From Propionibacteriaceae bacterium (GTDB lineage Bacteria > Actinomycetota > Actinomycetes > Propionibacteriales > Propionibacteriaceae): a stretch of DNA of 35,009 nucleotides. Each line of letters starts with the position of its first letter. The stretch's first letter is position 1. The notes under the pieces were generated by a model. The model saw only the letters and a list, made by a program, of their open reading frames with translations. It made no database searches and had not been told where the DNA came from. The stretch is from assembly GCA_030532825.1 (NCBI GenBank), contig JAUNKK010000023.1, positions 1 through 35,009 of the forward strand. Direction: 5' to 3'. The translations under genes were made by a program, and so were the position numbers. Positions 7,812 through 16,300 of the stretch are shown in pieces.

Positions 7812-9665
7812 TTAACCCTTTCGGTGATGACTGGTGGGATGTTCGGCAAGGGAGTCCTTGGCGGCCTGGGCCCCCAGGATGGCCTCGGCATTCAGGGGCT
7901 CGGGCTGGTTGCCAACCGGCACGAGCGCAGGATCTTCCTGGTCGGCGGCAGCTATCGGGTCCATCCCGTGCCGCGGCTGGCGCAGCTGCGGCCCAAGCTT
8001 GGCCTGCCGCTTCTTGTCCCGGTCCTCAAGGAAGGCGGCGACAACGAAAGCCCCCAGGAAGATGGAGTTCAGCACGCACCAGAACGTCGCCACGTTCAGA
8101 TGCCCCATCGAGATGTCGCGATACACGGACACGATGGAGGTGCCCACCATGAGTACAAACGCCCACACCTGCACCATGATGAAGTTGAACGCCGACACCC
8201 CACCGCGGGTGGCACCCGTCGCCGCCCACTTCGTGTCCACCTTCAACAGGGCGTTGAAGAAGGCCTTGATGTAGATGGGGAAGGAATTGGCGGCCAGCAG
8301 CAGCACCTCCCAGCGGAAGGTGCCCGCGATCACCGCCGCAAGCACGATCTGCATCACGTAAAAGCCGGGGTAGAACAGGGCCCATTCGTACCATTTGACG
8401 GCCAGCGTCACGGGCCGAAGGTCAAAGAACACCTCCATGACAGGCACCAGCATGAGCAGGCCGGGCGCGATCCCCGTGAAATAGAACGTGCAGGTGACGA
8501 AGTACATGAGCCGCTGGTCCATGTGGAGGCGACGGCGCGGGCTCAGCGGATTGTGCGTGAACAGGATCTCGAAGCCCCCGGTCGCCCAGCGCAGTTGCTG
8601 CTTGCTGTAGGCCTCGATGGTGTCGGGGGTCTCGCCGATGGCCAGCTCTTTCGGCTGGAAGATGGAACGCCAACCCCGCTCGTGCAGCAGGATTGAGGTC
8701 CAGATGTCCTCCGACTTGGACTGCGTATAGATGCCGCCGATGTCCTTGACCGCGGCCCGCCGGAACACCACGTTGGTGCCGACGCAGAAGGCTGCGTTGA
8801 ACTCGTTGCGCCCCGGCTGGATGAACCGGTAGAAGACCATCTGGATGAACCCGGCGCCGCGGGAGACGATGTTGTTGAGGTTCCCATACACCTGGGGGGC
8901 CTGCACGAAAGCGACGTTCGGGTCCTCCATGAACGGGATCGTCTCCACCAGGAATTCGGGTTTGGCCACGAAGTCTGCGTCGAAGATGACGAAGAACTCG
9001 GCCTTAGCCAGGGACAGCGCGTTGTTGACGTTGCCCGCCTTGGCCCCCGAGCTGCCGAGTCGTCGCACATAGTGGCAGCCGAGTTGCTTGGCGAGGTTCC
9101 GTACGTCGTCTGAGTCGCCGTCGTCCAGGATCCAGGTGGTGTGGCGGCCGCGCATCGCCATGGCCGCGGTGACGGTGTGACGGATGATGTCCAGTGACTC
9201 GCCGTAGACGGTGACCAGCACGTCCACATCGATCTCGCGGCCATCCAGATGCATGGGCCAGCGTGTCGGGTCGTCACTGACCCCCACCCGGGCGTTGACC
9301 TCCGGGTCGAACAGCCGAGCCTGGGCGGTCTGGAACCGATAGTTTGGCTGGCGTCCGTAGCCGGAGAGCATCGTCCACAAGGCCATCGAGGCCTGGAAGA
9401 TGAGGATCATCTCACACGAGATGACGATGAGCCACGGGATGAGATCGCCTCGGAAGTTCGGGTTGAGTAGGAAGCCGGCGTACGCGAGGACGCCGATGGA
9501 GGCGAAGACGGCCACCAGTAACAACGTGGGCGAATAACGACCTGAGATCGAGGCTCGACGTTCCTCGGGGGCAAGGTCGTCAACGCGCGCAAGCTCGGTA
9601 TTCGCGTTGACGGCCGACAGGTCTGCCCGTCGGCGGTGTCGCCGGGTTCGGCGTGACGATGACAC
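7812..9665 (-). CDS. Processive GT2 beta-glucan synthase (cellulose/curdlan synthase-like)
   Basis: The protein has 617 residues. Two N-terminal membrane helices (about 48-100) are followed by a cytosolic GT-A domain and then four or five C-terminal helices (about 375-560). The processive-synthase motifs are in order: DDGDSDD near 179, DADF near 227, SED near 316 (catalytic base position) and QQLRW near 355 (the Q-x-x-R-W chain-binding motif). It would polymerise UDP-glucose, or another UDP-sugar, and push the chain out through its own channel. The C-terminus is a polar tail of about 70 residues with no PilZ RxxxR motif, so c-di-GMP control through PilZ is unlikely. The start is GTG with AGGAGA about six bases upstream. 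The GH81 partner argues for beta-1,3 or mixed 1,3/1,4 linkages. A hyaluronan- or PNAG-like product is less likely given that partner. Confidence 0.88.
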   Translation of the reverse strand: MSSSRRTRRHRRRADLSAVNANTELARVDDLAPEERRASISGRYSPTLLLVAVFASIGVLAYAGFLLNPNFRGDLIPWLIVISCEMILIFQASMALWTMLSGYGRQPNYRFQTAQARLFDPEVNARVGVSDDPTRWPMHLDGREIDVDVLVTVYGESLDIIRHTVTAAMAMRGRHTTWILDDGDSDDVRNLAKQLGCHYVRRLGSSGAKAGNVNNALSLAKAEFFVIFDADFVAKPEFLVETIPFMEDPNVAFVQAPQVYGNLNNIVSRGAGFIQMVFYRFIQPGRNEFNAAFCVGTNVVFRRAAVKDIGGIYTQSKSEDIWTSILLHERGWRSIFQPKELAIGETPDTIEAYSKQQLRWATGGFEILFTHNPLSPRRRLHMDQRLMYFVTCTFYFTGIAPGLLMLVPVMEVFFDLRPVTLAVKWYEWALFYPGFYVMQIVLAAVIAGTFRWEVLLLAANSFPIYIKAFFNALLKVDTKWAATGATRGGVSAFNFIMVQVWAFVLMVGTSIVSVYRDISMGHLNVATFWCVLNSIFLGAFVVAAFLEDRDKKRQAKLGPQLRQPRHGMDPIAAADQEDPALVPVGNQPEPLNAEAILGAQAAKDSLAEHPTSHHRKG

Positions 9666-10271
9666 CGGATCTCCTATCGGGTTATGTGGGGATGCTACGT
9701 CCGACTGACGCTAGCTACTTCAACGGAAAGATTAACTTGAATCAACGGAACTTTTGGGAGCAACAAGGATGTTGCGAGCCGTGACATGAATGCGTCGCGA
9801 TGGTTAGGGGTGGGTTTCCGAATGGCGTGCGCATGCTCCCGAACGAAGCGTGCTGGTTGGCTAGGAGGACAGCGTGTCCCAGAGCGTTGTGTAGCGGGCC
9901 TGAATCACGAATCGCTCCACATCGGCCATGGGCCTCGGGGTCTTCGTGGGGTCCTTCTGCGGGGGAGCCGCCCGGCTGTCGGCTTTTTGGCTGTTGGGAG
10001 AATGGCGAACGGTTGGTGCACGCCCTGGTGGGTACGGGGGGTGCTTACTGCTTTCGCGACGGTGGAGCGGCGATCGTTGCCTTACTCCGGCCATGAACGA
10101 GGTTGGTTGTAAATGAAGAATACGATTTCTTGTGCGTATCTCTTAGGTTTCGAGTAGATCCAAGCGTCGATCGTTGCAGAATGTGTGTCGTAACCCGCGC
10201 CTTGAATCCCGATGACAAGGGGTTTCGCCTTCGTCGCCTGGGCAGATTAGTTCCCTGAGGAAAATTAGAGG

Positions 10272-10283
10272 AATCTTAAGATT
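10272..10283. promoter_or_regulatory. 12-bp perfect palindrome
   Basis: AATCTTAAGATT reads the same on both strands and lies in an AT-rich patch of a GC-rich genome. It could be a dimeric regulator's operator. There is no further support. Confidence 0.25.
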
Positions 10284-10395
10284 GCTCTTGCAAATTTCAG
10301 CGGCGTGAAGTAGCGTCGGTCTTGCTCGTAAAGACCCCATTCCCGCCGGCGACTAGGCGAGTTCTGCCGGTAGAAGAAGAAAGGAGAACGCGACC

Positions 10396-10434
10396 ATGGA
10401 GCGGTCGCCAGGCGACAGCCAGGACCACTACTAG
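10396..10434 (+). CDS. 12-codon mini-ORF with a strong ribosome binding site
   Basis: ATG at 10396 follows AAAGGAGA with spacing of about seven to nine bases and encodes MERSPGDSQDHY before a TAG. The ribosome site is better than most in the window. The reading frame itself contains an inverted repeat (GTCGCC A GGCGAC, 10403-10415). It could be a leader peptide or simply a chance match; it lies more than 500 bases ahead of the next gene. Confidence 0.2.
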   Translation: MERSPGDSQDHY

Positions 10435-10680
10435 CTCAACTGAGCGAGCCGTGGGGTGACTGGCACCCACGTCGAACAGGAGTGCTGTGCCAAGAAGACT
10501 CCTATGGTCGCGAATCGCCATCGCAGCTTGAGGTGACGTGGGTTTTATATGGATGACGTTCGATGCTTCCAGGATGCCCGGCTGAGGCTGTCTCAATAGC
10601 TCGGTAGAATGGTTTGCATCAAACGCAGCAATAACCGTGTTCCTTGACGCTGGTTAGTGTTAGCGGTTCATCAGCATAAT

Positions 10681-10701
10681 GGCCAAATCTAAGATTTGAC
10701 C
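10681..10701. promoter_or_regulatory. Inverted repeat, possible operator
   Basis: CAAATCT-A-AGATTTG (10684-10698) is a perfect 7-bp inverted repeat with a one-base centre. It is extended by GG/CC on the outside with one mismatched pair. It lies about 280 bases upstream of the NlpC/P60 start. An operator for a dimeric regulator is the simplest reading, but no regulator gene is nearby. Confidence 0.3.
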
Positions 10702-10978
10702 TGTCTTGAAGTGCCACCATCGCTAATTGCGTTACAAGGCTGCCCTCTGGGGCGACAATGTGCTCTTTTGCCCTTGTCGTGGCTGGATCCTTGATGTTCA
10801 AGGTGACGGCGAAGCGCCTGTCTTCTCGTCAGATAATGAGGCAATGCCCAGGCTAGCAGCAAGGACAGCACATTCCAACTGAAGAACCGCCGGTGCCGCG
10901 CCGCGACGCCGGAGGGAAGGCCGCATTTTAGAAGCGGTCTCCCAGGACCGCATTGAAAGGAAAGAAGGGAACTAATCA

Positions 10979-11818
10979 ATGTTGATCGAGCGATCCAAGC
11001 TCATGTCCCGGAGGAGCCTGCTAGGCACCACAGCCCTCAGCATCCCTGCCCTAGGGCTAGCGGGCGCCATGAACCTGTTTGGAGCAACACCGGCCCGCGC
11101 CGCTACCCGCGAGGAGTTTGTGTCCATGGCGGAGACCTGCCAAGGCTGCGCCTACGTCTTTGGTACCGAGGGGCCGACAACCTTCGACTGCTCCGGGCTC
11201 ATTAAGTGGTCCCTGGCGCAAGTCGGCGTCGGCTTCCCCCGTACTTCGGGATCCCAGATTGAGGCCTGCAACCGCATATCTGTGGACGAGGCCCTGGGCA
11301 TCCGTGGCGCATTGCTCCACTACTCGGGACATATCGCGATCTCGCGCGGCGACGGTACGACCATGGAGGCCCGCAGCCCAAGCCAGGGAGTCAACATCTT
11401 CTCGGCCGCCGGGATGGGCTGGACCAGCGGCGGACTCATCCCAGCACTGGGCGACGGCGGCGGCGCTGCCCCGGCCCCGCCGGCGGGACCCGACGGCTAC
11501 TGGGGCTCGGACACCACCAAGCACCTCCAAGCCGTGCTGGGCACCCCCCAGGATGGGGTTGTCTCCAGCCAAGACGTCTACTGGAAGGGCCAGAACTCCG
11601 CCCTGACCAGCGGCTGGGAATGGTCCGCGGCAGCCACCGGCTCCACCGTCATCCGAGCCATGCAGGACCGGCTTGGCGTGACCGCTGATGGCCTGATTGG
11701 CCCCAACACCATCAAGGCCTTGCAACGCCACCTCGGCACCCCGGAGGACGGTACTCTGACGGGGCCATCCCTCGCCGTGCAGGAACTACAGAAGCGGGTG
11801 TACGCAGGCCAGTTCTGA
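10979..11818 (+). CDS. Tat-secreted NlpC/P60 peptidoglycan hydrolase with C-terminal repeat module
   Basis: The protein has 279 residues. The Tat signal SRRSLLG (about residues 10-16) is followed by a hydrophobic stretch and an Ala-x-Ala cleavage region (ARAATRE). The NlpC/P60 domain carries its nucleophile Cys at about 71 (FDCSGL) and His at about 118 (GHIAIS). The third polar position reads EARS, as in several actinophage lysins. Such enzymes cut D-iGlu-diaminopimelate bonds in wall peptides. A Pro/Ala/Gly linker leads to a C-terminal module (about 174-279, DGYWGSDTTKHLQAVLGTP to the end), also present in the amidase downstream and probably wall-binding. The start follows AAGGAAAGAAGGG; a second Met at codon 9 is an alternative. 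The Tat signal argues for folding before export. Confidence 0.88.
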   Translation: MLIERSKLMSRRSLLGTTALSIPALGLAGAMNLFGATPARAATREEFVSMAETCQGCAYVFGTEGPTTFDCSGLIKWSLAQVGVGFPRTSGSQIEACNRISVDEALGIRGALLHYSGHIAISRGDGTTMEARSPSQGVNIFSAAGMGWTSGGLIPALGDGGGAAPAPPAGPDGYWGSDTTKHLQAVLGTPQDGVVSSQDVYWKGQNSALTSGWEWSAAATGSTVIRAMQDRLGVTADGLIGPNTIKALQRHLGTPEDGTLTGPSLAVQELQKRVYAGQF

Positions 11819-11851
11819 CCTCCTAGGAGTTTAGGATCAGTTGCCTAGCTG

Positions 11852-11892
11852 CTGGTTGTGGTGCCCAGCGAATCACCGGGCACCACAACCAG
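11852..11892 (+). terminator. Long hairpin between the two hydrolase genes
   Basis: A perfect 15-bp stem (CTGGTTGTGGTGCCC with its complement) encloses an 11-base loop 33 bases after the NlpC/P60 stop. There is no T-run after it, so it may act as an intrinsic terminator without a U-tail, a partial terminator or an RNA-stabilising structure ahead of the amidase gene. Confidence 0.6.
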
Positions 11893-11934
11893 ACACCTGC
11901 CTACCTGCCCCGCGGGCAGAGAGGAACAAGGCTC

Positions 11935-12915
11935 ATGACATTCAACGACATCAAGAAACGTTCATTGAACCGCCGCACGCTCCTACGCGCGGCCCCGGCG
12001 GTCGGCCTAGCGAGTGTGGCCCTCGTGGGTGGGGCGGCCCAGGCTCGCGCCGCCGATTTTGCCGACGACTTCCGGCAGGCCGTGAACTACGATCCCGGCC
12101 GTCACCTCCGCAGTGGGCAAGCCGCAGGATTGACCGGCATCGTCATTCACTGGTGGGGTGAGCCCAGCGGTGCCTCCCATGAAAGCATCGCTGGATATTT
12201 GGCTGGCCCCAATTCGGGCGCATCAGCGCATTACGTGGTCAGCCAGCACCGAACGACGCAGCTCGTCTCGCTGAGCGACACGGCATTCCATGCCGGGGAC
12301 TACGACATCAATGCCCAAAGCGTCGGGATTGAATGCCGCCCCGAGATGGATGATGAAACGACGACGCGCCTTAAGCAACTCATCGTCAGCTTAAGGGAAC
12401 GGTATGGCCCGCTATGGCTCGGACCGCACCAGCAGTTCTCCAGCACCGGATGCCCAGGCACTTATATGCAGCTAATCCCCGCGCTGAAGGTGGTTGCTGC
12501 CGGTTCTTTGAATAACATTCCACAACCGCCAGGCGACCCAGCCCCCACGCCGCCACCGTCCGATCCCGGCGCGTTGGACGTCGACGGATATTGGGGCGCA
12601 GCCACGACGACACAACTGCAGAAAGCGTTAGGAACCCCCGTCGACGGGGTCATTTCGAAACAGGCGGCTGTCTGGAAAGCCCGGAATCCCGGACTGGTCA
12701 GTGGCTGGGACTGGGTTCCCGAAGCGGCGGCGACCGGTTCGACGGTGATGCGTGCCCTCCAGAAGAAAGTTGGTGCCGATGCCGATGGCCTGATCGGTCC
12801 GAACACCATCAAGGCCATTCAGAAGTACTACGGCCAGCCCCAAGACGGCACCTTCGCCGAGGGATCAGCCACTATCAAGGCGCTGCAGCAGGCCTTGAAC
12901 GACGGCAAGGTGTGA
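11935..12915 (+). CDS. Tat-secreted N-acetylmuramoyl-L-alanine amidase (Amidase_2) with the same C-terminal module
   Basis: The protein has 326 residues. A Tat-type N-terminus (NRRTLLRAAPA) leads to a cleavage region near AQARAADF. The Amidase_2/PGRP domain has zinc ligands at about His72 (IVIHWWG), His119 (FHAGDY) and Cys173 (SSTGCPGTY). It cleaves the bond between MurNAc and the L-Ala of the stem peptide. A Pro-rich linker leads to a C-terminal module (about 222-326, DVDGYWGAATTTQLQKALGT onward) that closely parallels the module in the NlpC/P60 protein, including the shared block ADGLIGPNTIKA. The ATG follows AGAGGAACAAGG. The overall design is that of an actinophage endolysin plus a Tat signal. 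No phage genes surround the pair, so domesticated lysins or ordinary remodelling enzymes are both possible. Confidence 0.88.
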   Translation: MTFNDIKKRSLNRRTLLRAAPAVGLASVALVGGAAQARAADFADDFRQAVNYDPGRHLRSGQAAGLTGIVIHWWGEPSGASHESIAGYLAGPNSGASAHYVVSQHRTTQLVSLSDTAFHAGDYDINAQSVGIECRPEMDDETTTRLKQLIVSLRERYGPLWLGPHQQFSSTGCPGTYMQLIPALKVVAAGSLNNIPQPPGDPAPTPPPSDPGALDVDGYWGAATTTQLQKALGTPVDGVISKQAAVWKARNPGLVSGWDWVPEAAATGSTVMRALQKKVGADADGLIGPNTIKAIQKYYGQPQDGTFAEGSATIKALQQALNDGKV

Positions 12916-12922
12916 TTCGTGC

Positions 12923-12970
12923 CCCCGGTGCTGGCCAGGCGTCTGCTCCCCCGCAGAGCCAGCACCGGGG
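12923..12970 (+). terminator. Hairpin after the amidase gene
   Basis: A perfect 13-bp GC-rich stem (CCCCGGTGCTGGC with its complement) with a 22-base loop starts eight bases after the stop codon. It lacks a T-run, but its position fits a transcription stop. Confidence 0.6.
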
Positions 12971-13328
12971 AGCGGTCGTCGACCCTGCCTCGCCGACAAC
13001 CTATACCTTTTGGTTAATGCGTGACGTAACGAACCACGTCCTTTAGTCGGGGCGGCTCGCTGGCGGTCACAGGTGTTTTCCCCACTAGTGCGACTGGATT
13101 GCTCTTGGTGCTTTTCGGTCACAATCGCTCTAGCCTTTTGAGGGATGTCATCTCTCAGGCTGATCCAAGTCCTTGACTGACAGCGATACCGACTTTCGAC
13201 CACAGATAGGTCGTTAGTTAATGTCTCGAACACAGATGGTTGGGCTTTTATGTCCTGGAGTGTACTCGGCCTATCTCCTGGGATAGTCTAGGCACGATTA
13301 ATTGTCGCCAGACTAGGGGGAGGGTGCG
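12971..13328 (+). promoter_or_regulatory. Leader and promoter region of the large surface protein
   Basis: This 358-base stretch has no gene. It is less GC-rich than the flanks and must carry the promoter for the surface-protein gene. TTGACT near 13172 is a -35-like hexamer, but I see no well-spaced -10 box after it. AGGGGGAGGG just before the TTG start is a strong ribosome site. No tRNA or riboswitch pattern was recognised. Confidence 0.4.
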
Positions 13329-16300
13329 TTGTATAAACCGAGGACCTGGGGCCTGCGTGGCCTAGTTTTATTGGGAGTCGCTTCGTTGCTAGGCAGCATG
13401 GTTTCAACTCCGGCTCATGCCGCGCCTCAGCTTGCGTTGCTGGTCAGAATCTCCTCCGATGGAACGGAGGCCTGGGATCACGACGACACGGCCGGTAACG
13501 ACTCCGGACCGAACAACGGCATCGTCCGGGTGAACGACACGGTGAACTACCGGATCCAGTACAATGTCAATGACTCGGATGGGGCTGCATATACGGGTCA
13601 GAACACCACGGTCAAGCTCAAGTTGCCCAAGGGCCTTTACGTCGACTCCCTGCCAGGCGTCTGCCGACAGCCGGGCTCGGCCCTGACCCCCGAATCCCTC
13701 CCAGAACCATCGCTGCCGCTGGCGGCCAACGCACTCGACGAACTGCCCGAGCAGGAACTGACGTGCAACCTCGGGGACAAGACCAACGCCTCCGAGTCCT
13801 TCTATCTGACGGTGAAGGTCAGCAACCTGGTGGGCAACGGCGCCCAGCTGCCCATCCTGGAGGGGTCGATCAGCACCGACGATGCGCCGGCGGTGGCTGC
13901 GGCGTCGCTGCCCACCGTGACCGCGTCGTCGCGCCTGAAGTGGGACATCTCCAAGAACAGCGTTGCCCTGGAAGAAAACCGGGGTTATGTGTACGGGCCC
14001 ACTAACTCCGAGTGCCCGTGGGACAAGAACAAGGTCTGTAAGCTCACCGCCTACACCGCGCAGCTCTCCGCTCCCGCTGCTGGCAAAGGGGCCATGCCAG
14101 CCATCGGCGACATCACCTTCACCGACGACCTGAGCCCAGCCGCCATGTACCCCGGCCTGGGCAGCGACCAGATCGCTGCCATTGAGGCGGACCTCGACAA
14201 ATACGGCAACCGGGTTTATCCGTACGATTACTTCTACATGGCCGCGGCCCCCAAGATCGGCTTCCGAGACGCCACGGCCGTCAACGCGGTGCGTGACTCC
14301 GGGCAGGTCACCATCGAGCAGGCTGGGCCCGGCAAGCCCGCCGTGTTCACGGTGAAAAACGCCGACACCACCTTGAAGACCTACCCGACTCAAGTGCTCC
14401 TGCCCTCGGGCAATGCGATCCCATCGGATGCCGCGTACGCCGTGACGACGTCCTTCGTCGTCTACACCCCCGTCGATGTGATCAAGGACTTCGGAACCTA
14501 CCGGGGGAACACCTGGACGCTCGCCACCCACAATGCGTTCACCGACCTTCAGGTGCACGGTCTCACGGCAGCTGACGTCCAAAACAGTGCGCAGCAACCC
14601 GTGTGGAACGACTACCGGGACACCACGCCTGAGGTGAGCATCGGGGTCGGCTTCTCGAAGTACTTCGCTGGCGTACCGGGGAGCGCGGGCAACATGCCCC
14701 CCGCCCAGTTCAGCCCCAACGACTTGTCCTACGGGGAGGGTCCGCCCGGCGGCGCCACCTTCCACTCCGGCGGCATCACCGTCGCGCCGACCCAGGACGT
14801 CCAGACGCAGTTGCTGCTCGTCGGCACCAATCCCGGCCTGCCCGGCAAGGTCAGCGCCGTCATGTGCGACGCCTGGGACAACTCGCGGTTGCATCTTGAA
14901 GCGCGTGACGTACCTGGCTCCACCGACTCCGAGGCGAACCTGCAGCGGATCGGCAGCGGCGGCGCCCCGGTGTGGGTGGCTGGCTACAACAACGTGCTCA
15001 TCAACGGTCAAGCGGCGTGGGCAACCCAGGCCGATCAGGTGCCAGCCATCAAGGTGCAGTATTCGGCGACCCCCGGCGGAGCCGGTGCGGCCTCGGAATG
15101 CGGCGACGACCAGGGGCCGTGGTACGACTCGCCCGCTGATGTTCCGGGCAACGACGCTACCCTGGCGGCTCGCGGTGTGTATTCGGCAGTGTCCCGGGTG
15201 CGGGTACACACCGTCCTGCCCGAACCCGTGGCAAACAACCCGGTGGTGGGCGTCGGTGTCCGTATGGTCGTCGCCATCTCGCATGAGGTTGTCGAATCGG
15301 GTAATCCGGCTGGGGACATCATCCCGAACTGGTCCGGCATCAAGCGGGTGAACCTGCAAGAGTTGTCCCAGGAGGAGGTGCTGGCCTATAACACCACGTG
15401 GGGGCGCAGCGACTACGGCCCGAGCGACCACACCGGCCAGTACGGCGATCGCCTGATCCTGTCCTTGGCGCAGGTCCGGGTGAACAAGCAGATCCGCGCC
15501 GGCACATCCGGGGAGTTCAGCTCCACCCCGCCGCGCGTGACCGGCGGCGATGTAGTGCAGTTCCAGCTGTCGCCGTCGCTGACCTCCGGTGCGTTGGTAC
15601 CGGGAATTCTCAAGGACGTCTGGATGGAGGACTGCCTACCCGATGCGCTGACCTATGCCGATGCGTCGGTGGCTCCGGACGTGGTGTCGGTGGGATCGAC
15701 GCCCAGCGACGCGAAACGTGCCGCCTGTGCGGCGGGCGAGACCTACCTTCGGTGGGTTTTCCCAAGCCACGAGGTGAATCAGGCCATCGAACCCATCATC
15801 CTGACTACCGAGGTTTCGCCCGCGGTGAAGGATGGCGTCTACACCAACACTGTCGTCGTATGGGCCCAGGACGACGCCTCGACGCTGGCGCAGCGCAGCT
15901 CCCAGGCCTCGGTGCAGGTGTCCAACGTCGCCGGCATCAAGCTGGAAAAGGTGGCCCTGACGCCCGTCGTTCAGGCCAACCGCGAGGGCCAGGCCGCCAA
16001 CGAACTGAACAAGTGGCGGATCCGCCTGACGAACACCCTGCCGAATCCCGACGCGCAGGCGATTAGCGACCCGGACGTGATCGACGTGCTGCCTCGCAAC
16101 GGTCTCAACGACACGGCGTTCAACGGCACGTTCACGCTAGATGCGGTCACCATCACGCACGGCGGCGGCACCGCCCGGATCCTGTACACCGCGGCGAGCG
16201 AGGTGAACCAGGACCCCGCCCACGCCTCCAACGCCAGCGACGGCGCCACCGTGTGGTGTGATGCCTCGGCGGGTGGCAACGTGGTGTCGGGGAATGGCGT

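Larger units (their letters stand above)
9666..10978. other. 1.3 kb with no convincing gene
   Basis: The synthase operon and the NlpC/P60 gene point away from each other across this stretch, so it must hold both promoters. The open frames in it are short and lack coding bias, start signals or recognisable motifs. The base composition is less GC-rich than the neighbours, especially 10100-10700. It contains two clear palindromes (10272-10283 and 10681-10701) and a 12-codon mini-ORF with a good ribosome site (10396-10434). I looked for the conserved blocks of a ydaO-type c-di-AMP riboswitch, which often precedes actinobacterial wall-hydrolase genes, and did not find them. Decayed sequence, an sRNA or a long regulatory leader are all possible. 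Confidence 0.6.

Noticed and set aside
7812-9249. PilZ-type c-di-GMP control of the GT2 synthase
   Set aside because: The C-terminal tail after the last helix has no RxxxR or (D/N)xSxxG motif.
10500-10978. Possible c-di-AMP (ydaO) riboswitch ahead of the NlpC/P60 gene
   Set aside because: The family often precedes such genes in actinobacteria, but I could not find its conserved blocks in the leader.
10297-10979. Three minus-strand open frames of 60-99 codons in the large gap
   Set aside because: They have no coding bias, no ribosome sites and no recognisable motifs, and they overlap the promoter region of the NlpC/P60 gene.
10979-12915. Prophage, suggested by two lysin-like hydrolases
   Set aside because: No holin, tail, integrase or attachment-site candidates surround them, and both proteins carry Tat signals, which fits host secretion.
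13404-15431. A 675-codon open frame on the minus strand opposite the surface protein gene
   Set aside because: It is a GC-rich antisense shadow: the plus-strand frame has a signal peptide, recognised domains, ribosome site and terminator, whereas the antisense product has no recognisable domain.
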